From Sphingobacterium sp. UT-1RO-CII-1 (lineage in GTDB: Bacteria; Bacteroidota; Bacteroidia; Sphingobacteriales; Sphingobacteriaceae), in assembly GCF_026711005.1 (NCBI RefSeq), contig NZ_JAPPVJ010000004.1, positions 124,001 through 188,000 of the forward strand: a stretch of 64,000 nucleotides of DNA, read 5' to 3'. The position numbers and the translations under genes were made by a program. Positions 8,543 through 17,302 of the stretch are shown here, piece by piece (positions within the stretch are counted from its first letter, which is position 1; the number at the start of each line of letters is the position of its first letter). Under the pieces are notes generated by a model that was given only the letters and a program-made list of their open reading frames with translations, was not told the DNA's origin and did not search any database.

Positions 8543-9553
8543 TTATTTTGTTAATATTTCTCTGTATTGCGGTAATATAGATTTGAATAGGGCAACGGTG
8601 TTGTCTAACGATTCATGAGAGCTTCCCCCTGAAGCATTCAGATGACCGCCCCCATTAAAATGCTCTCGGCAGATCTTATTGCAAGGTATGTCGCCTGTCG
8701 AACGTAAGGATAATTTGATTAATTCTGTACGGTCGACAAATAAAGCAGCTAGACGTATGCCTTTTATGGATAAAGCGTAATTAACCAAGCCTTCCGTATC
8801 GCCTGTAGTAACGTTGAATTTGATAAGGTCTTCTTTTGTCAGGGAGAAAAAGGCTGTGTTGTATTCGGGGATTACTTCTAACCGGTTGAGTAAGCTGTAA
8901 CCAAGAAACTTTAAACGACTCTCGGTAGAGCTGTTGAATACTTGCTCATGTATACTGCAATTGTCAGCTCCTGCGTCGATAAGATCAGCTATGATACGGT
9001 GTACTTCAGATGAAGTAGAACGAAAGCGGAACGAGCCGGTATCGGTCATAATACCCGTATATAAGTTGGTCGCAATTTCAGGAGTGATGCTGCTGCGGTC
9101 TTGGCATAATTGGCTGATAAAGGTATAAACCAATTGAGCTGTAGCAGCGGCTTTTGAATCCCATAAACTAAGGTCAGAGAAACTCTCTGGCTCTAGGTGG
9201 TGATCGATCATCCATTTTTGAGCTTTTGTGTCCCGTATAATAGGTTCTAATATATTCGTACGTGACAAAGCACTGTAGTCCAGACAAAAAATAATATCAG
9301 CTTGCTGGAATAAATCTTTAGCTTTTGCAGGAGCTTCAGGATAAATAATGACTTCCTCCCGGCCAGGAAGCCAGTCCAAGAAGCTAGGGAAGTCTGAAGA
9401 TAATACTACTTCTACACGGTGACCTTTAGCTTTTAGCCAATGATATATCCCTAAAGAGGAGCCCAATGCATCCCCATCCGGTTTATGATGGGTAGTGATA
9501 ACGATGTTTCTCGGTTCTGCGAGTAGTTCTAAATTCTTTTCTCCTGTAAGCAT
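8543..9553 (-). CDS. DHH-family phosphoesterase (NrnA-type oligoribonuclease/pAp phosphatase)
   Basis: The 336 residues carry the DHH domain motifs. These are THHKPDGDALGSSLG (motif I), IIFCLDYSALSR (motif II), WMIDHHLEPE (the DHH triad, motif III) and TGIMTDTGSFRF (motif IV). The C-terminal DHHA1 substrate-binding domain has FNGGGHLNASGG. NrnA-like enzymes degrade 2-5 nt RNA fragments and dephosphorylate 3'-phosphoadenosine 5'-phosphate using manganese. Length and motif spacing are normal. It is upstream of and probably cotranscribed with the FKBP gene. A TAGGTTTG -7-like element lies 17 bp before the start. The precise substrate preference cannot be read from sequence. Confidence 0.92.
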   Translation of the reverse strand: MLTGEKNLELLAEPRNIVITTHHKPDGDALGSSLGIYHWLKAKGHRVEVVLSSDFPSFLDWLPGREEVIIYPEAPAKAKDLFQQADIIFCLDYSALSRTNILEPIIRDTKAQKWMIDHHLEPESFSDLSLWDSKAAATAQLVYTFISQLCQDRSSITPEIATNLYTGIMTDTGSFRFRSTSSEVHRIIADLIDAGADNCSIHEQVFNSSTESRLKFLGYSLLNRLEVIPEYNTAFFSLTKEDLIKFNVTTGDTEGLVNYALSIKGIRLAALFVDRTELIKLSLRSTGDIPCNKICREHFNGGGHLNASGGSSHESLDNTVALFKSILPQYREILTK

Positions 9554-9569
9554 ATGTATTCTAAGAGTG

Positions 9570-9577
9570 CAAACCTA
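9570..9577 (-). promoter_or_regulatory. Putative -7 element of the DHH phosphoesterase gene
   Basis: TAGGTTTG on the minus strand fits TAnnTTTG 17 bp upstream of the start codon. A convincing -33 element is not visible. Confidence 0.35.
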
Positions 9578-9725
9578 CTATAATTTTGTTGCTTAATAAA
9601 ATTTTTAACATGCATCTTTACACTTTATGCTGTATTGTCTGCCTCTGTTGAAAATCAGATTTATAGACAGTTATTTGTTCAGCGTGATTTGTGATGTGTT
9701 TAGTGTTTGTTGTAAATAATTCTGT

Positions 9726-12347
9726 TTAATTTTTGAAAGCATACAGTTTTTTATCTCGGCGGACACACAGTAAAAAGTTGTTGCTGTTGTAGTCAATTTT
9801 ACCATAATAGAAGTTTGGAAAAGCTTCGATAGGAAAGCCGTCTGCAATTGCTCCGTTATCTTCAAATAGATAAATTAAGTAGTTACCGCGTGAAGCAATA
9901 CCTAAATTATGTTGACCACTTGCATTTTTGAAAAACTGAGGCCTATTATCGATACTTTGTGTGAAAGTATACTCCGAGCTAGGTAAGCTGTCCCTTAGGT
10001 TGTAAATGCCCATATTTCTTCCATCTAGAACAATCATGCTAGCTGTGTTACTGTTGGTTAGATAGCCAAAATCTACAAGAACTTGGTTGTTCAAGCTATG
10101 TAGCTTTTGTTTGTTAGGGCTTTGTTTAAAATCAAAGGTAAACAGTGTGCTAGTGGTATCTAGAGCTAAGAGTATAGGGTTTTGGTTTTCATTGTGTGCA
10201 AGAGCAATGGGGTTTTTGAAAACGCTTCCCTGTATGGTTTCTTCCTTTACCAATTTTCCTCGTGCATTGAAAAGATAAAAATGTCCGTTTTCTGTACCTA
10301 CAAATACTTGATTGTCGATAACCTTAATATCAAATAGGATCTTTCCGTCTAGTGTGATATTTCGCCAGTTGTCGACTGGCTTCCCTTGCAGGTCATAGGC
10401 CATTAATTGGTCTTTTGCAGGTATCAGTAATATTTCTTCGTTGTTTAATGTTGCAAGAGTAGGGCTGTAGCTAGGCTCATGCGGTAGCTTTAGTGAAAAA
10501 CCAGAAAGGGGTTTGCCGTCTGGGGTAAATCTATATAATTGACTACGGTCTGTTAGTAATACAATAGACCGGTCTTTTAGTTGTTGGGCCTGACCAACAA
10601 TACGCCCATGAAACACACTTGACCATAGTTTTTTGCCGCTTGGGTGTATGCCGTGCACAGTATGATCTTGTTCTTGCATGAGGATGAACTGACTGGTGTC
10701 TGAATGCTCAAATACCCAGGGCTCGGTTATAGGTCGGTTTTTAAAAGTATATGTCCATTCGGGAGATGAACCTAAAGCTGTTTTACTTTTATATATGCCA
10801 TATACACTTGAAAGAAAATCACCATTATTTCCAGCAACTTGAAATGACCAAGAGTAAAAATCTTGGTAGCCATAGTTTTTATTGTCTTGGTATATCGTAG
10901 AGAATGATTTTTTAAGCAGGTTGCTGATGAGTCTTGACGATGTTCGGGTACGGCTGAAGTAGGTGATATTGGCTTCATTGCCTTGGATACGTTCGAAGTT
11001 TTTAAATCCGATGCTGTTGATCAATAGGTTTATACGAGACCAGTCTTGCTTATAGGCATGTAGCACGTTTACGCTGTTGGATAGGATAAGCGTATTGTTA
11101 ATGATGATAAAGTACGGGCGGTTGTAAGTTTTAAAAGGATCGCCGTATAGAGCGTATAATATGTCAGCCTGTTCGAATCGGAAAACAGAATCACCTGTTT
11201 CAGTGGCAAATTTGGATATATTTTTAGAGAGCAGGACGGAATCTTGCAATGAAATGAAAGCAAGCTCAGTTTGGTTGCTTTGTTCGACAATAGCAAACTC
11301 ATTGCCGAAAATAGTAAAGATATCCTCTTCAAGTGAAATATCTTTATCCTGCTTTAAGGTTTGAGCTAGTGCTTCTTTCTTTTTAGATTCTTGCCGATGA
11401 CTAAAGAGTTTATTAAGTTCGTTTTGAAACAGAGTGCGATCACTTATGGAAAAAGAAAGATAAGAACTCGTGTGCTCAGGAAATAATTGATATAAGCTTT
11501 GTGATACTTTATTCTGTTGGCCGAATATTTCCAAGTAGTTTTCTCGTTTGCCACTTGTTTCGCTTTCGCCGCTAAGGATTAAAGCATCGCTTTTAAAATT
11601 AAGGTTCCATGCAGATTGTCCGCCTAGCTGTTGAAATAGAGCAAGAAAAGCTCCATTGTTTTTACGTAGCATGTGTTGTCCTATGGCGGCTATTTGATCA
11701 TGAACAAAGTATGCACTTAAGGGCGAGTTACGGTTGTTTTGCTGTGCAAAATAGTCTATGTGCTGTTTGGCTATTTTTGCTTTGGTATCGTCAATAACAT
11801 TTAAAACAAGTGCCTTAGTGTGGGAAGCAAAGAAACTGTTTTTATGGTAAACAGCATGTAAGCTGGGCGAACCGTCGGTATGTTGAAAGGTATAAACAGT
11901 ATGACCTAAAGTGTCGGATTCTGTAACTTGATATTGCTGACCTAGGCTTTTAATTATGGAGCTAGCTTGGCTCGTATTTATTTTCTCAAGAGTGGGAATG
12001 ATGAAGACGGTTTTAATACTATCCTTTGTAGGGTGAAATGATATATAGATGTCTCCATCGCCGATGTAATGCTGTATAGCGCTATTTCGGAGAAGGCTAT
12101 CTTTGATGTTTTGCCATTGTTGTTTTTCTTTTCTACCGATAAGTGCTTCGAAAATATCATAATCTTTGAAAATATTGTCTGTGGCTGCACTATTGTGTAT
12201 TCTGGTGATAAGAAATGTTTCTTGCGGCAAATAGGTGAGCGGCTTGATCTGTCCGTCTTTTTCGCCATCGAGATTTGAAAAATAATATATAGATGCACCG
12301 ATAACCGCTGCGAAAAGTAAAATTGTAATTATTATGGTGTTTCTCAT
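9726..12347 (-). CDS. Large membrane-anchored protein of unknown function, propeller-like C-terminal half
   Basis: I do not recognise a characterised family; the N-terminal half recalls DUF3352-like proteins. The 873 residues begin with one signal-anchor helix (~4-24, IIITILLFAAVIGASIYYFS), so the bulk is extracytoplasmic. Residues ~30-560 are mixed alpha/beta with stretches such as LPQETFLITRIHNSA and HPTKDSIKTVFIIPTLEKI. From ~570 on there are repeated short strands with G-K/R-x-(L/V) turns: GIHPSGKKLWSSVFHGR, YRFTPDGKPLSGFSL, MAYDLQGKPVDNW, YLFNARGKLVKEE. This resembles a PQQ/WD-like beta-propeller of about five to seven blades. It stands alone on the minus strand, 172 bp upstream of the DHH gene. 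A TACATTTG motif lies 24 bp before the start. Confidence 0.85.
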   Translation of the reverse strand: MRNTIIITILLFAAVIGASIYYFSNLDGEKDGQIKPLTYLPQETFLITRIHNSAATDNIFKDYDIFEALIGRKEKQQWQNIKDSLLRNSAIQHYIGDGDIYISFHPTKDSIKTVFIIPTLEKINTSQASSIIKSLGQQYQVTESDTLGHTVYTFQHTDGSPSLHAVYHKNSFFASHTKALVLNVIDDTKAKIAKQHIDYFAQQNNRNSPLSAYFVHDQIAAIGQHMLRKNNGAFLALFQQLGGQSAWNLNFKSDALILSGESETSGKRENYLEIFGQQNKVSQSLYQLFPEHTSSYLSFSISDRTLFQNELNKLFSHRQESKKKEALAQTLKQDKDISLEEDIFTIFGNEFAIVEQSNQTELAFISLQDSVLLSKNISKFATETGDSVFRFEQADILYALYGDPFKTYNRPYFIIINNTLILSNSVNVLHAYKQDWSRINLLINSIGFKNFERIQGNEANITYFSRTRTSSRLISNLLKKSFSTIYQDNKNYGYQDFYSWSFQVAGNNGDFLSSVYGIYKSKTALGSSPEWTYTFKNRPITEPWVFEHSDTSQFILMQEQDHTVHGIHPSGKKLWSSVFHGRIVGQAQQLKDRSIVLLTDRSQLYRFTPDGKPLSGFSLKLPHEPSYSPTLATLNNEEILLIPAKDQLMAYDLQGKPVDNWRNITLDGKILFDIKVIDNQVFVGTENGHFYLFNARGKLVKEETIQGSVFKNPIALAHNENQNPILLALDTTSTLFTFDFKQSPNKQKLHSLNNQVLVDFGYLTNSNTASMIVLDGRNMGIYNLRDSLPSSEYTFTQSIDNRPQFFKNASGQHNLGIASRGNYLIYLFEDNGAIADGFPIEAFPNFYYGKIDYNSNNFLLCVRRDKKLYAFKN

Positions 12348-12682
12348 GAAATGAAAGCCTAAGTCAATCTCAAATGTAAAAAATATCTTTGACGAGAAGG
12401 TGCAATATGTGTTAAAAAGAGTGTTAAAAGAAGCTATAAGTGACTTGGCTTTTTACATTCTTTGCTTAGTACTATTTGTAATAGACTATATTAAGATGCA
12501 ATGATTTCGAGATATGCCCTAATAGAAAAAGAAAATATTTAAAGTGTATTACAGGTAATTTTTCTATTTTAGGGACAGATTACTGAATTTATATGAATTT
12601 GTTAATCTCTTTTACGAACTACGCATGATTCAGACTAATGGAAACATAAGTGGTTCAGATAATAGACAGATTATTTCTATAT
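12348..12682. other. Intergenic region between divergent genes
   Basis: This AT-rich 335-bp stretch separates the large unknown protein (-) from the DUF423 gene (+). TACATTTG at 12371-12378 on the minus strand fits a -7 element for the left gene. I see no RNA gene, repeat or convincing small frame. Confidence 0.5.
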
Positions 12683-13072
12683 ATGAATAAACAAATTATA
12701 TTGGTGGCCGCTTTATTTGGTATGCTGGCTGTCATATTAGGAGCTTTCGGAGCACATGGCTTAGAAGGTAAGATTAGTGATTACCATTTGAATACCTGGA
12801 AAACGGCTAATCAATATCATTTTTATCATACATTGGCGCTTTTATTTCTTTCTACTTTTTCAAGGGCTAAAAATTCATCGATCAGGGTTTCATTTATAGC
12901 ATTTACGCTAGGTATTCTTTTGTTTTCAGGGTCGTTGTATATATTAAGTGTCAGAAGTCTGATAGGGATAGACGGATGGAGCTTTTTAGGGCCTATTACC
13001 CCGTTAGGTGGCCTCTGTTTTATAGTCGGATGGATTGGACTATTTATCGCGGCTATGCGAAATAGATCGTAA
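12683..13072 (+). CDS. DUF423 (YgdD/TMEM256-like) membrane protein
   Basis: The 129-residue protein has four membrane helices and the family signature: GMLAVILGAFGAHGLEGK, then a hydrophilic stretch with the invariant-looking TANQYHFYHTLALLFL. Later come GILLFSGSLYILS and ITPLGGLCFIVGWIGL. The function of the family is unknown. The frame is open back to 12650, but family members begin just before the first helix, so I take ATG 12683 (MNKQIILVAALFG). It stands alone, with a terminator 22 bp after its stop, and priA follows on the same strand. Confidence 0.92.
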   Translation: MNKQIILVAALFGMLAVILGAFGAHGLEGKISDYHLNTWKTANQYHFYHTLALLFLSTFSRAKNSSIRVSFIAFTLGILLFSGSLYILSVRSLIGIDGWSFLGPITPLGGLCFIVGWIGLFIAAMRNRS

Positions 13073-13094
13073 ACTTTACTAGTAATATGTTAGG

Positions 13095-13136
13095 ACTAAG
13101 CCTTCGTTTGTAGAAAATGAAGGCTTAGTTTATTTA
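13095..13136 (+). terminator. Rho-independent terminator after the DUF423 gene
   Basis: ACTAAGCCTTC and GAAGGCTTAGT form a perfect 11-bp stem with a 13-nt loop, followed by a T-rich run (TTATTTAT). It separates the DUF423 gene from priA. Confidence 0.75.
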
Positions 13137-13167
13137 TAAGCAATTATCAAATGTATGCGTTGTTTGT

Positions 13168-13175
13168 TAAATTTG
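13168..13175 (+). promoter_or_regulatory. Putative -7 element of priA
   Basis: TAAATTTG fits TAnnTTTG and ends only 4 bp before the priA ATG, so a transcript from it would have almost no leader. No clear -33 element is seen at the usual distance. Confidence 0.35.
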
Positions 13176-13179
13176 TAGT

Positions 13180-15660
13180 ATGTCGGAATCATCTTTATTT
13201 AATACGGGGCGGGAAACACTTTTTGTGGATGTTATTTTGCCGCTTTATATAGCAAAAACCTACACGTATAGGGTGCCGCTGGAATGGAATGATGATGTTG
13301 CTGTAGGAAAACGGGTGATTGTGCAGTTTGGACGTAATCGGATTTATTCAGCAATAGTATACAAAGTACTGAAAGAAGCGCCGTTGGGATATGAGGCTAA
13401 GTATATTCTAAACGTTATTGATGAGGCACCTATTGTTGATGAACCACAGCTTGAGCTCTGGAAATGGATTGCAGATTATTACCTCTGTTATATGGGAGAG
13501 GTGATGCAGGCTGCATTACCGGCTGCGCTGAAGATGGCTAGTGAAACAAAGATTATAGCTGCAGAAGATGGCGAACTTGATCGTTCGCTGCTGACAGATA
13601 AAGGCTATATGGTGATGGAAGCACTTGATTTAGCAGGCGAGCTTACTGTAAATGATATTGTGAAAATATTAGGGCAGAAGACTGTTTTTCCATTGTTGAA
13701 AACATTGTTTGATCAAGGTTTTGTATTGATATCTGAAGAGATTAAAGATAGGTTTAAGCCCAAACGAAAAGCCTATTTAGTATTAGGGCAGGCTTTCTCG
13801 GATGAGGAGGGAAAGAGAGGCCTCTTGGATTCGCTTAATAGAGCGCCAAAACAACAAGATGCTGTAATTGCATTTATGCAGCTGCGGAAGACGAAAGAGG
13901 ATGTCAGCCGTCAAGATATTATGGAAGCAACAGGGGTGAGTGCCGGAGTTTTGGCGTCACTGATCGAAAAGGGGGTGTTCGAAATAAAAGAAAAGGTTAT
14001 TTCGAGATTGGGAGGTGAGGATGTAGAGATCGTGGTGGATTTTGAATTCAGCGCAGCACAAAATGATGCTTTTGCACAGATAAACAGTTGTTTTGAAGAT
14101 AAAGATGTAACTGTTTTGCATGGCGTAACAGCTTCTGGAAAAACGCAGGTTTATATTCGGTTGATTGAAGAAGCTATCCGTAAAGGAGGTACAGCTTTAT
14201 ATCTTTTGCCTGAAATTGCATTGACAACACAGATTACAGAACGCCTGAAATTGCATTTTGGAGACAAACTAGGGGTTTATCATTCTAAGTTTAATGATAA
14301 TGAAAGAGCAGAGGTGTGGCATAAAGTATTGAAAGGAGAATACAGTGTCGTTATAGGGGCACGTTCTTCGGTTTTTCTCCCGTTTCAAAATTTGAAGTTA
14401 ATTGTGGTAGATGAAGAGCATGAAAGTTCGTATAAACAATACGAACCTGCGCCTCGCTACCATGCACGAGATACGGCTATTTATTTGGCTCATCTGCATA
14501 AGGCAAAAGTTCTTTTGGGTTCGGCTACACCTTCTATAGAGAGCTATTATAATGCAAAGTCGGGCAAGTATGGCTTAGTTGAGCTTAAAGAACGCTTCGG
14601 GACGTCTGTATTGCCAGAGATTCAAGTGGTGGATGTTGCAGAAGCAGGACGAAAAGACCAGATGTTCTCCTATTTCAGCGCAACTTTGCTGGAAGAAATT
14701 ACGGGAGCATTGGAGCGTAAAGAGCAGGTTATACTTTTTCAAAACAGAAGAGGGCATACGCCTTTTATGCAATGTAATACCTGTGGCTGGGTAGCTAAGT
14801 GTGTGAATTGTGATGTCAGTCTTACTTATCATAAGTCGACAAATCATTTGCACTGCCATTATTGTGGTCATGCGGAGTTGCCTGTTCAGGTTTGCCCAGG
14901 TTGTGGAATGCCACATATTGAGAGTAAGGGGTTTGGAACAGAACGTGTGGAAGAAGAATTGGAGTTGCTAATACCACAGGCACGGATAGGTCGGTTGGAT
15001 TTGGACTCGACAAAAGGAAAGTATGGTTTTGATAAGATTATTACAGCTTTTGATGACCATGAGTTTGATATTCTGATCGGGACACAGATGGTGGCCAAGG
15101 GGTTGGATTTTGGACGGGTAAGTCTGATAGGTATTATTAATGCAGATGCCATGATTAATTTCCCTGACTTTAGAGCTTATGAGCGTGCATTTTCATTGTT
15201 TTCGCAGGTAGCAGGACGGGCCGGTAGACGTGAGCAGATTGGTAAAGTGATTATACAGACGCATACACCTAACCATAGGGTGTTGGAGCAGGTGATAGCG
15301 CACGATTTTGATGGGATGTTTATGACGGAGGTAACCGAAAGGAAAAACTACGAGTATCCGCCTTTTTATAGGCTTATAAAAGTAGATGTAAGGCATAATG
15401 ATATGAATATGGCGCATAATGGGGCTACTCGTTTAGCGAGTTTGCTTCGTGTACATTTGGGAAGCCGTGTGTTGGGACCTGAACCTCCATTGATTTCACG
15501 TATCAGAAATCAGTATATACAAACAATTACGCTGAAAATTGAACGTAATAATGTAAGTATTGGCAAGGTCAAAGAGCTGATTCAACAGGCGATATTGCAG
15601 TTTCAAGTGGAGAAGCAATATAAAGGGTCGCGTATTAGTATAGACGTTGATCCTTACTAA
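13180..15660 (+). CDS. priA: Primosomal protein N' (replication restart helicase PriA)
   Basis: PriA recognises stalled or collapsed replication forks and reloads the replicative helicase. The 826 residues show the whole plan. The 3'-end-binding domain comes first (~15-115, LFVDVILPLYIAKTYTYRVP). The helicase core has Walker A GVTASGKTQVY (~320), Walker B VVDEEHESSYKQYEP and ATPSIESYYNAKSGKYG. The zinc region has eight cysteines in four CxxC pairs (CNTCGWVAKCVNCD, CHYCG, CPGCG). The C-terminal motifs are ILIGTQMVAKGLDF and QVAGRAGRREQIGKV. Length is at the long end of the normal range. It converges with the lutB-like gene with a gap of only 15 bp and no evident terminator. Confidence 0.97.
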   Translation: MSESSLFNTGRETLFVDVILPLYIAKTYTYRVPLEWNDDVAVGKRVIVQFGRNRIYSAIVYKVLKEAPLGYEAKYILNVIDEAPIVDEPQLELWKWIADYYLCYMGEVMQAALPAALKMASETKIIAAEDGELDRSLLTDKGYMVMEALDLAGELTVNDIVKILGQKTVFPLLKTLFDQGFVLISEEIKDRFKPKRKAYLVLGQAFSDEEGKRGLLDSLNRAPKQQDAVIAFMQLRKTKEDVSRQDIMEATGVSAGVLASLIEKGVFEIKEKVISRLGGEDVEIVVDFEFSAAQNDAFAQINSCFEDKDVTVLHGVTASGKTQVYIRLIEEAIRKGGTALYLLPEIALTTQITERLKLHFGDKLGVYHSKFNDNERAEVWHKVLKGEYSVVIGARSSVFLPFQNLKLIVVDEEHESSYKQYEPAPRYHARDTAIYLAHLHKAKVLLGSATPSIESYYNAKSGKYGLVELKERFGTSVLPEIQVVDVAEAGRKDQMFSYFSATLLEEITGALERKEQVILFQNRRGHTPFMQCNTCGWVAKCVNCDVSLTYHKSTNHLHCHYCGHAELPVQVCPGCGMPHIESKGFGTERVEEELELLIPQARIGRLDLDSTKGKYGFDKIITAFDDHEFDILIGTQMVAKGLDFGRVSLIGIINADAMINFPDFRAYERAFSLFSQVAGRAGRREQIGKVIIQTHTPNHRVLEQVIAHDFDGMFMTEVTERKNYEYPPFYRLIKVDVRHNDMNMAHNGATRLASLLRVHLGSRVLGPEPPLISRIRNQYIQTITLKIERNNVSIGKVKELIQQAILQFQVEKQYKGSRISIDVDPY

Positions 15661-15675
15661 CCGAGGATAGAAAGT

Positions 15676-17058
15676 TTATTGTTTGTTTTGCTCTTTCCAC
15701 TGTTGTGCGAAAGATTTGTTGGCAATATTGGGGAGGTCACGCTTTTTGCCCCATGATTTTTTGAAGAAGTTTCGGAGGAAGAAGTTTTTTGTTTTACCGC
15801 CAAAAAAATCAAGTAGTTTTCTTTTTTTCATAAGATAGCTAAAGCCTTTCCAGAGGTTGCGTTCGCTACGGGTGGTTAAACCTTGTTCGACCGCATCTTT
15901 GCGGTTAAGCAGAAGCATATTGTGGATATTTATACCTACAGGACAAACTTCTGTACATTTACCGCATAAAGAGGAGGCTTCACTGAGATGCTTGAACTCT
16001 TTCATTCCTTTCAAATGTGGAGTTATAAGTGATCCGATAGGTCCTTGATAAGTCGTGTTGTAGGTATGTCCGCCAATGTTTTTGTAGATAGGGCAGGCAT
16101 TTAGACAGGCTCCGCAGCGTATGCAGTATAAGCCCTGACGCTGTTCTTTCTGTGCAAGAAGCTGCGAGCGGCCATTGTCCAGTAAAATAACGTACATAGC
16201 CTCTGGGCCGTCAGACTCGTGTGCTTGCCGAGGGCCACTCAGTATGCTGTTGTATACGGTTAAGTTCTGTCCGGTTCCATGTGATGCCAATAGGGGCCAA
16301 AACAAGTCGAGATCCTGAAGTTGGGGTATGACTTTTTCTATACCGGCTATAGCGATATGTACTTTCGGAAAAGTGGTTGAGAGGCGTGCATTTCCTTCAT
16401 TCTCCGTAATGGCAATGCTGCCGCTGTCGGCAATTAAAAAATTGGCTCCCGTGATGCCAATATCGGCAGTTTTATACTTTTTCCGCATTATTTCACGGGC
16501 TTTGGCTGTAATTTCGCTAGCAGTAGCTTCGAGGGGGGTGTCGAATTTTTCGTGAAAAAGCTTGGCTATATCTTCTAAGCTGAGGTGCATGGCAGGAGTG
16601 ACAATATGATAAGGTTTTTGTCCTAATAGCTGAACGATGAACTCGCCCAGATCTGATTCAATATTGTCGAGACCTTTTTCTTGTAAGAAACTATTAAGTT
16701 CAATCTCTTCAGTTGCCATTGACTTGGACTTGACGACGCTTTTAGCTTGATGGTAGTCGATGATTTTTGCGATTTCTGCACGAGCTTCGTCTGCATCGTT
16801 GGCCCAAATTACTTTACCTCCTCTTTTTGTGAAATTTGACTCGAAATCTAATAAGTAACGGTCTAGGTTTTCGATGGCTTTCCACTTGATAATATTCGCT
16901 TTCTTTTTTGAGTTTTCTAGGTTATTAAACTTTTCCTTTCCTTTCTCAAAAGATGTGTTGTATTTACCAATATTGTGGTTTATGACATTGCGGTGCTGCT
17001 GATCGAATGATTTGATCTTACTTTCACTAAGAAATTTTTCCGCATTTTTTTGAGCCAT
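15676..17058 (-). CDS. LutB/LldF-family iron-sulfur protein (lactate oxidation type)
   Basis: The 460 residues contain an N-terminal LUD domain (~60-300; NFLIADSGSIAITENEGNAR is the diagnostic stretch). A ferredoxin-like part follows with two [4Fe-4S] motifs: CIRCGACLNACPIY and, ~50 residues on, CGKCTEVCPVGI. A DUF3390-like C-terminal tail ends the protein. In the Lut/Lld system this subunit works with LutA and LutC to oxidise L-lactate and pass electrons on. No lutA or lutC lies beside it here, so the partner genes must be elsewhere or the protein serves another oxidation. A TAATTTTG -7-like motif ends 4 bp before the start. It converges with priA (15-bp gap). Confidence 0.92.
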   Translation of the reverse strand: MAQKNAEKFLSESKIKSFDQQHRNVINHNIGKYNTSFEKGKEKFNNLENSKKKANIIKWKAIENLDRYLLDFESNFTKRGGKVIWANDADEARAEIAKIIDYHQAKSVVKSKSMATEEIELNSFLQEKGLDNIESDLGEFIVQLLGQKPYHIVTPAMHLSLEDIAKLFHEKFDTPLEATASEITAKAREIMRKKYKTADIGITGANFLIADSGSIAITENEGNARLSTTFPKVHIAIAGIEKVIPQLQDLDLFWPLLASHGTGQNLTVYNSILSGPRQAHESDGPEAMYVILLDNGRSQLLAQKEQRQGLYCIRCGACLNACPIYKNIGGHTYNTTYQGPIGSLITPHLKGMKEFKHLSEASSLCGKCTEVCPVGINIHNMLLLNRKDAVEQGLTTRSERNLWKGFSYLMKKRKLLDFFGGKTKNFFLRNFFKKSWGKKRDLPNIANKSFAQQWKEQNKQ

Positions 17059-17062
17059 GGGA

Positions 17063-17070
17063 CAAAATTA
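17063..17070 (-). promoter_or_regulatory. Putative -7 element of the lutB-like gene
   Basis: TAATTTTG on the minus strand fits TAnnTTTG and ends 4 bp before the start codon; only a degenerate -33 (TTTTCG) lies upstream. Confidence 0.35.
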
Positions 17071-17257
17071 GTCTTTTTTTTTCGAAAACCTGATTCTAAC
17101 CCCCGGTAAAGAATAGCTCGGATGAGTGAAAAAGCAAAATTACAATAGATGTAGAAGTGTTGTCAATGACTGCTGCGTGGGATGGCTATGAACAGAGGGA
17201 GGCTTAAGTGTTTTTTAGCCAGTATATTGAAAAGGAGAGAAGGAGGTGTTGTTAAAC

Positions 17258-17290
17258 AATAACAGTCTGCTTAATGGGCAGACTGTTATT
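17258..17290 (-). terminator. Terminator hairpin after aspS
   Basis: AATAACAGTCTGC and GCAGACTGTTATT form a perfect 13-bp stem with a 7-nt loop, 13 bp past the aspS stop. The T tract on the minus strand is weak (ATTGTTT), but the stem is strong. Confidence 0.75.
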
Positions 17291-17302
17291 TGTTGTTAAA
17301 TT

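Noticed and set aside
9671..9865. Minus-strand open frame of 64 codons overlapping the end of the large unknown gene
   Set aside because: It shares sequence with the well-supported 873-residue frame and has no coding features of its own.
14575..15417. Several antisense frames within priA
   Set aside because: priA is certain from its helicase motifs and zinc cysteines; the antisense frames are chance openings.
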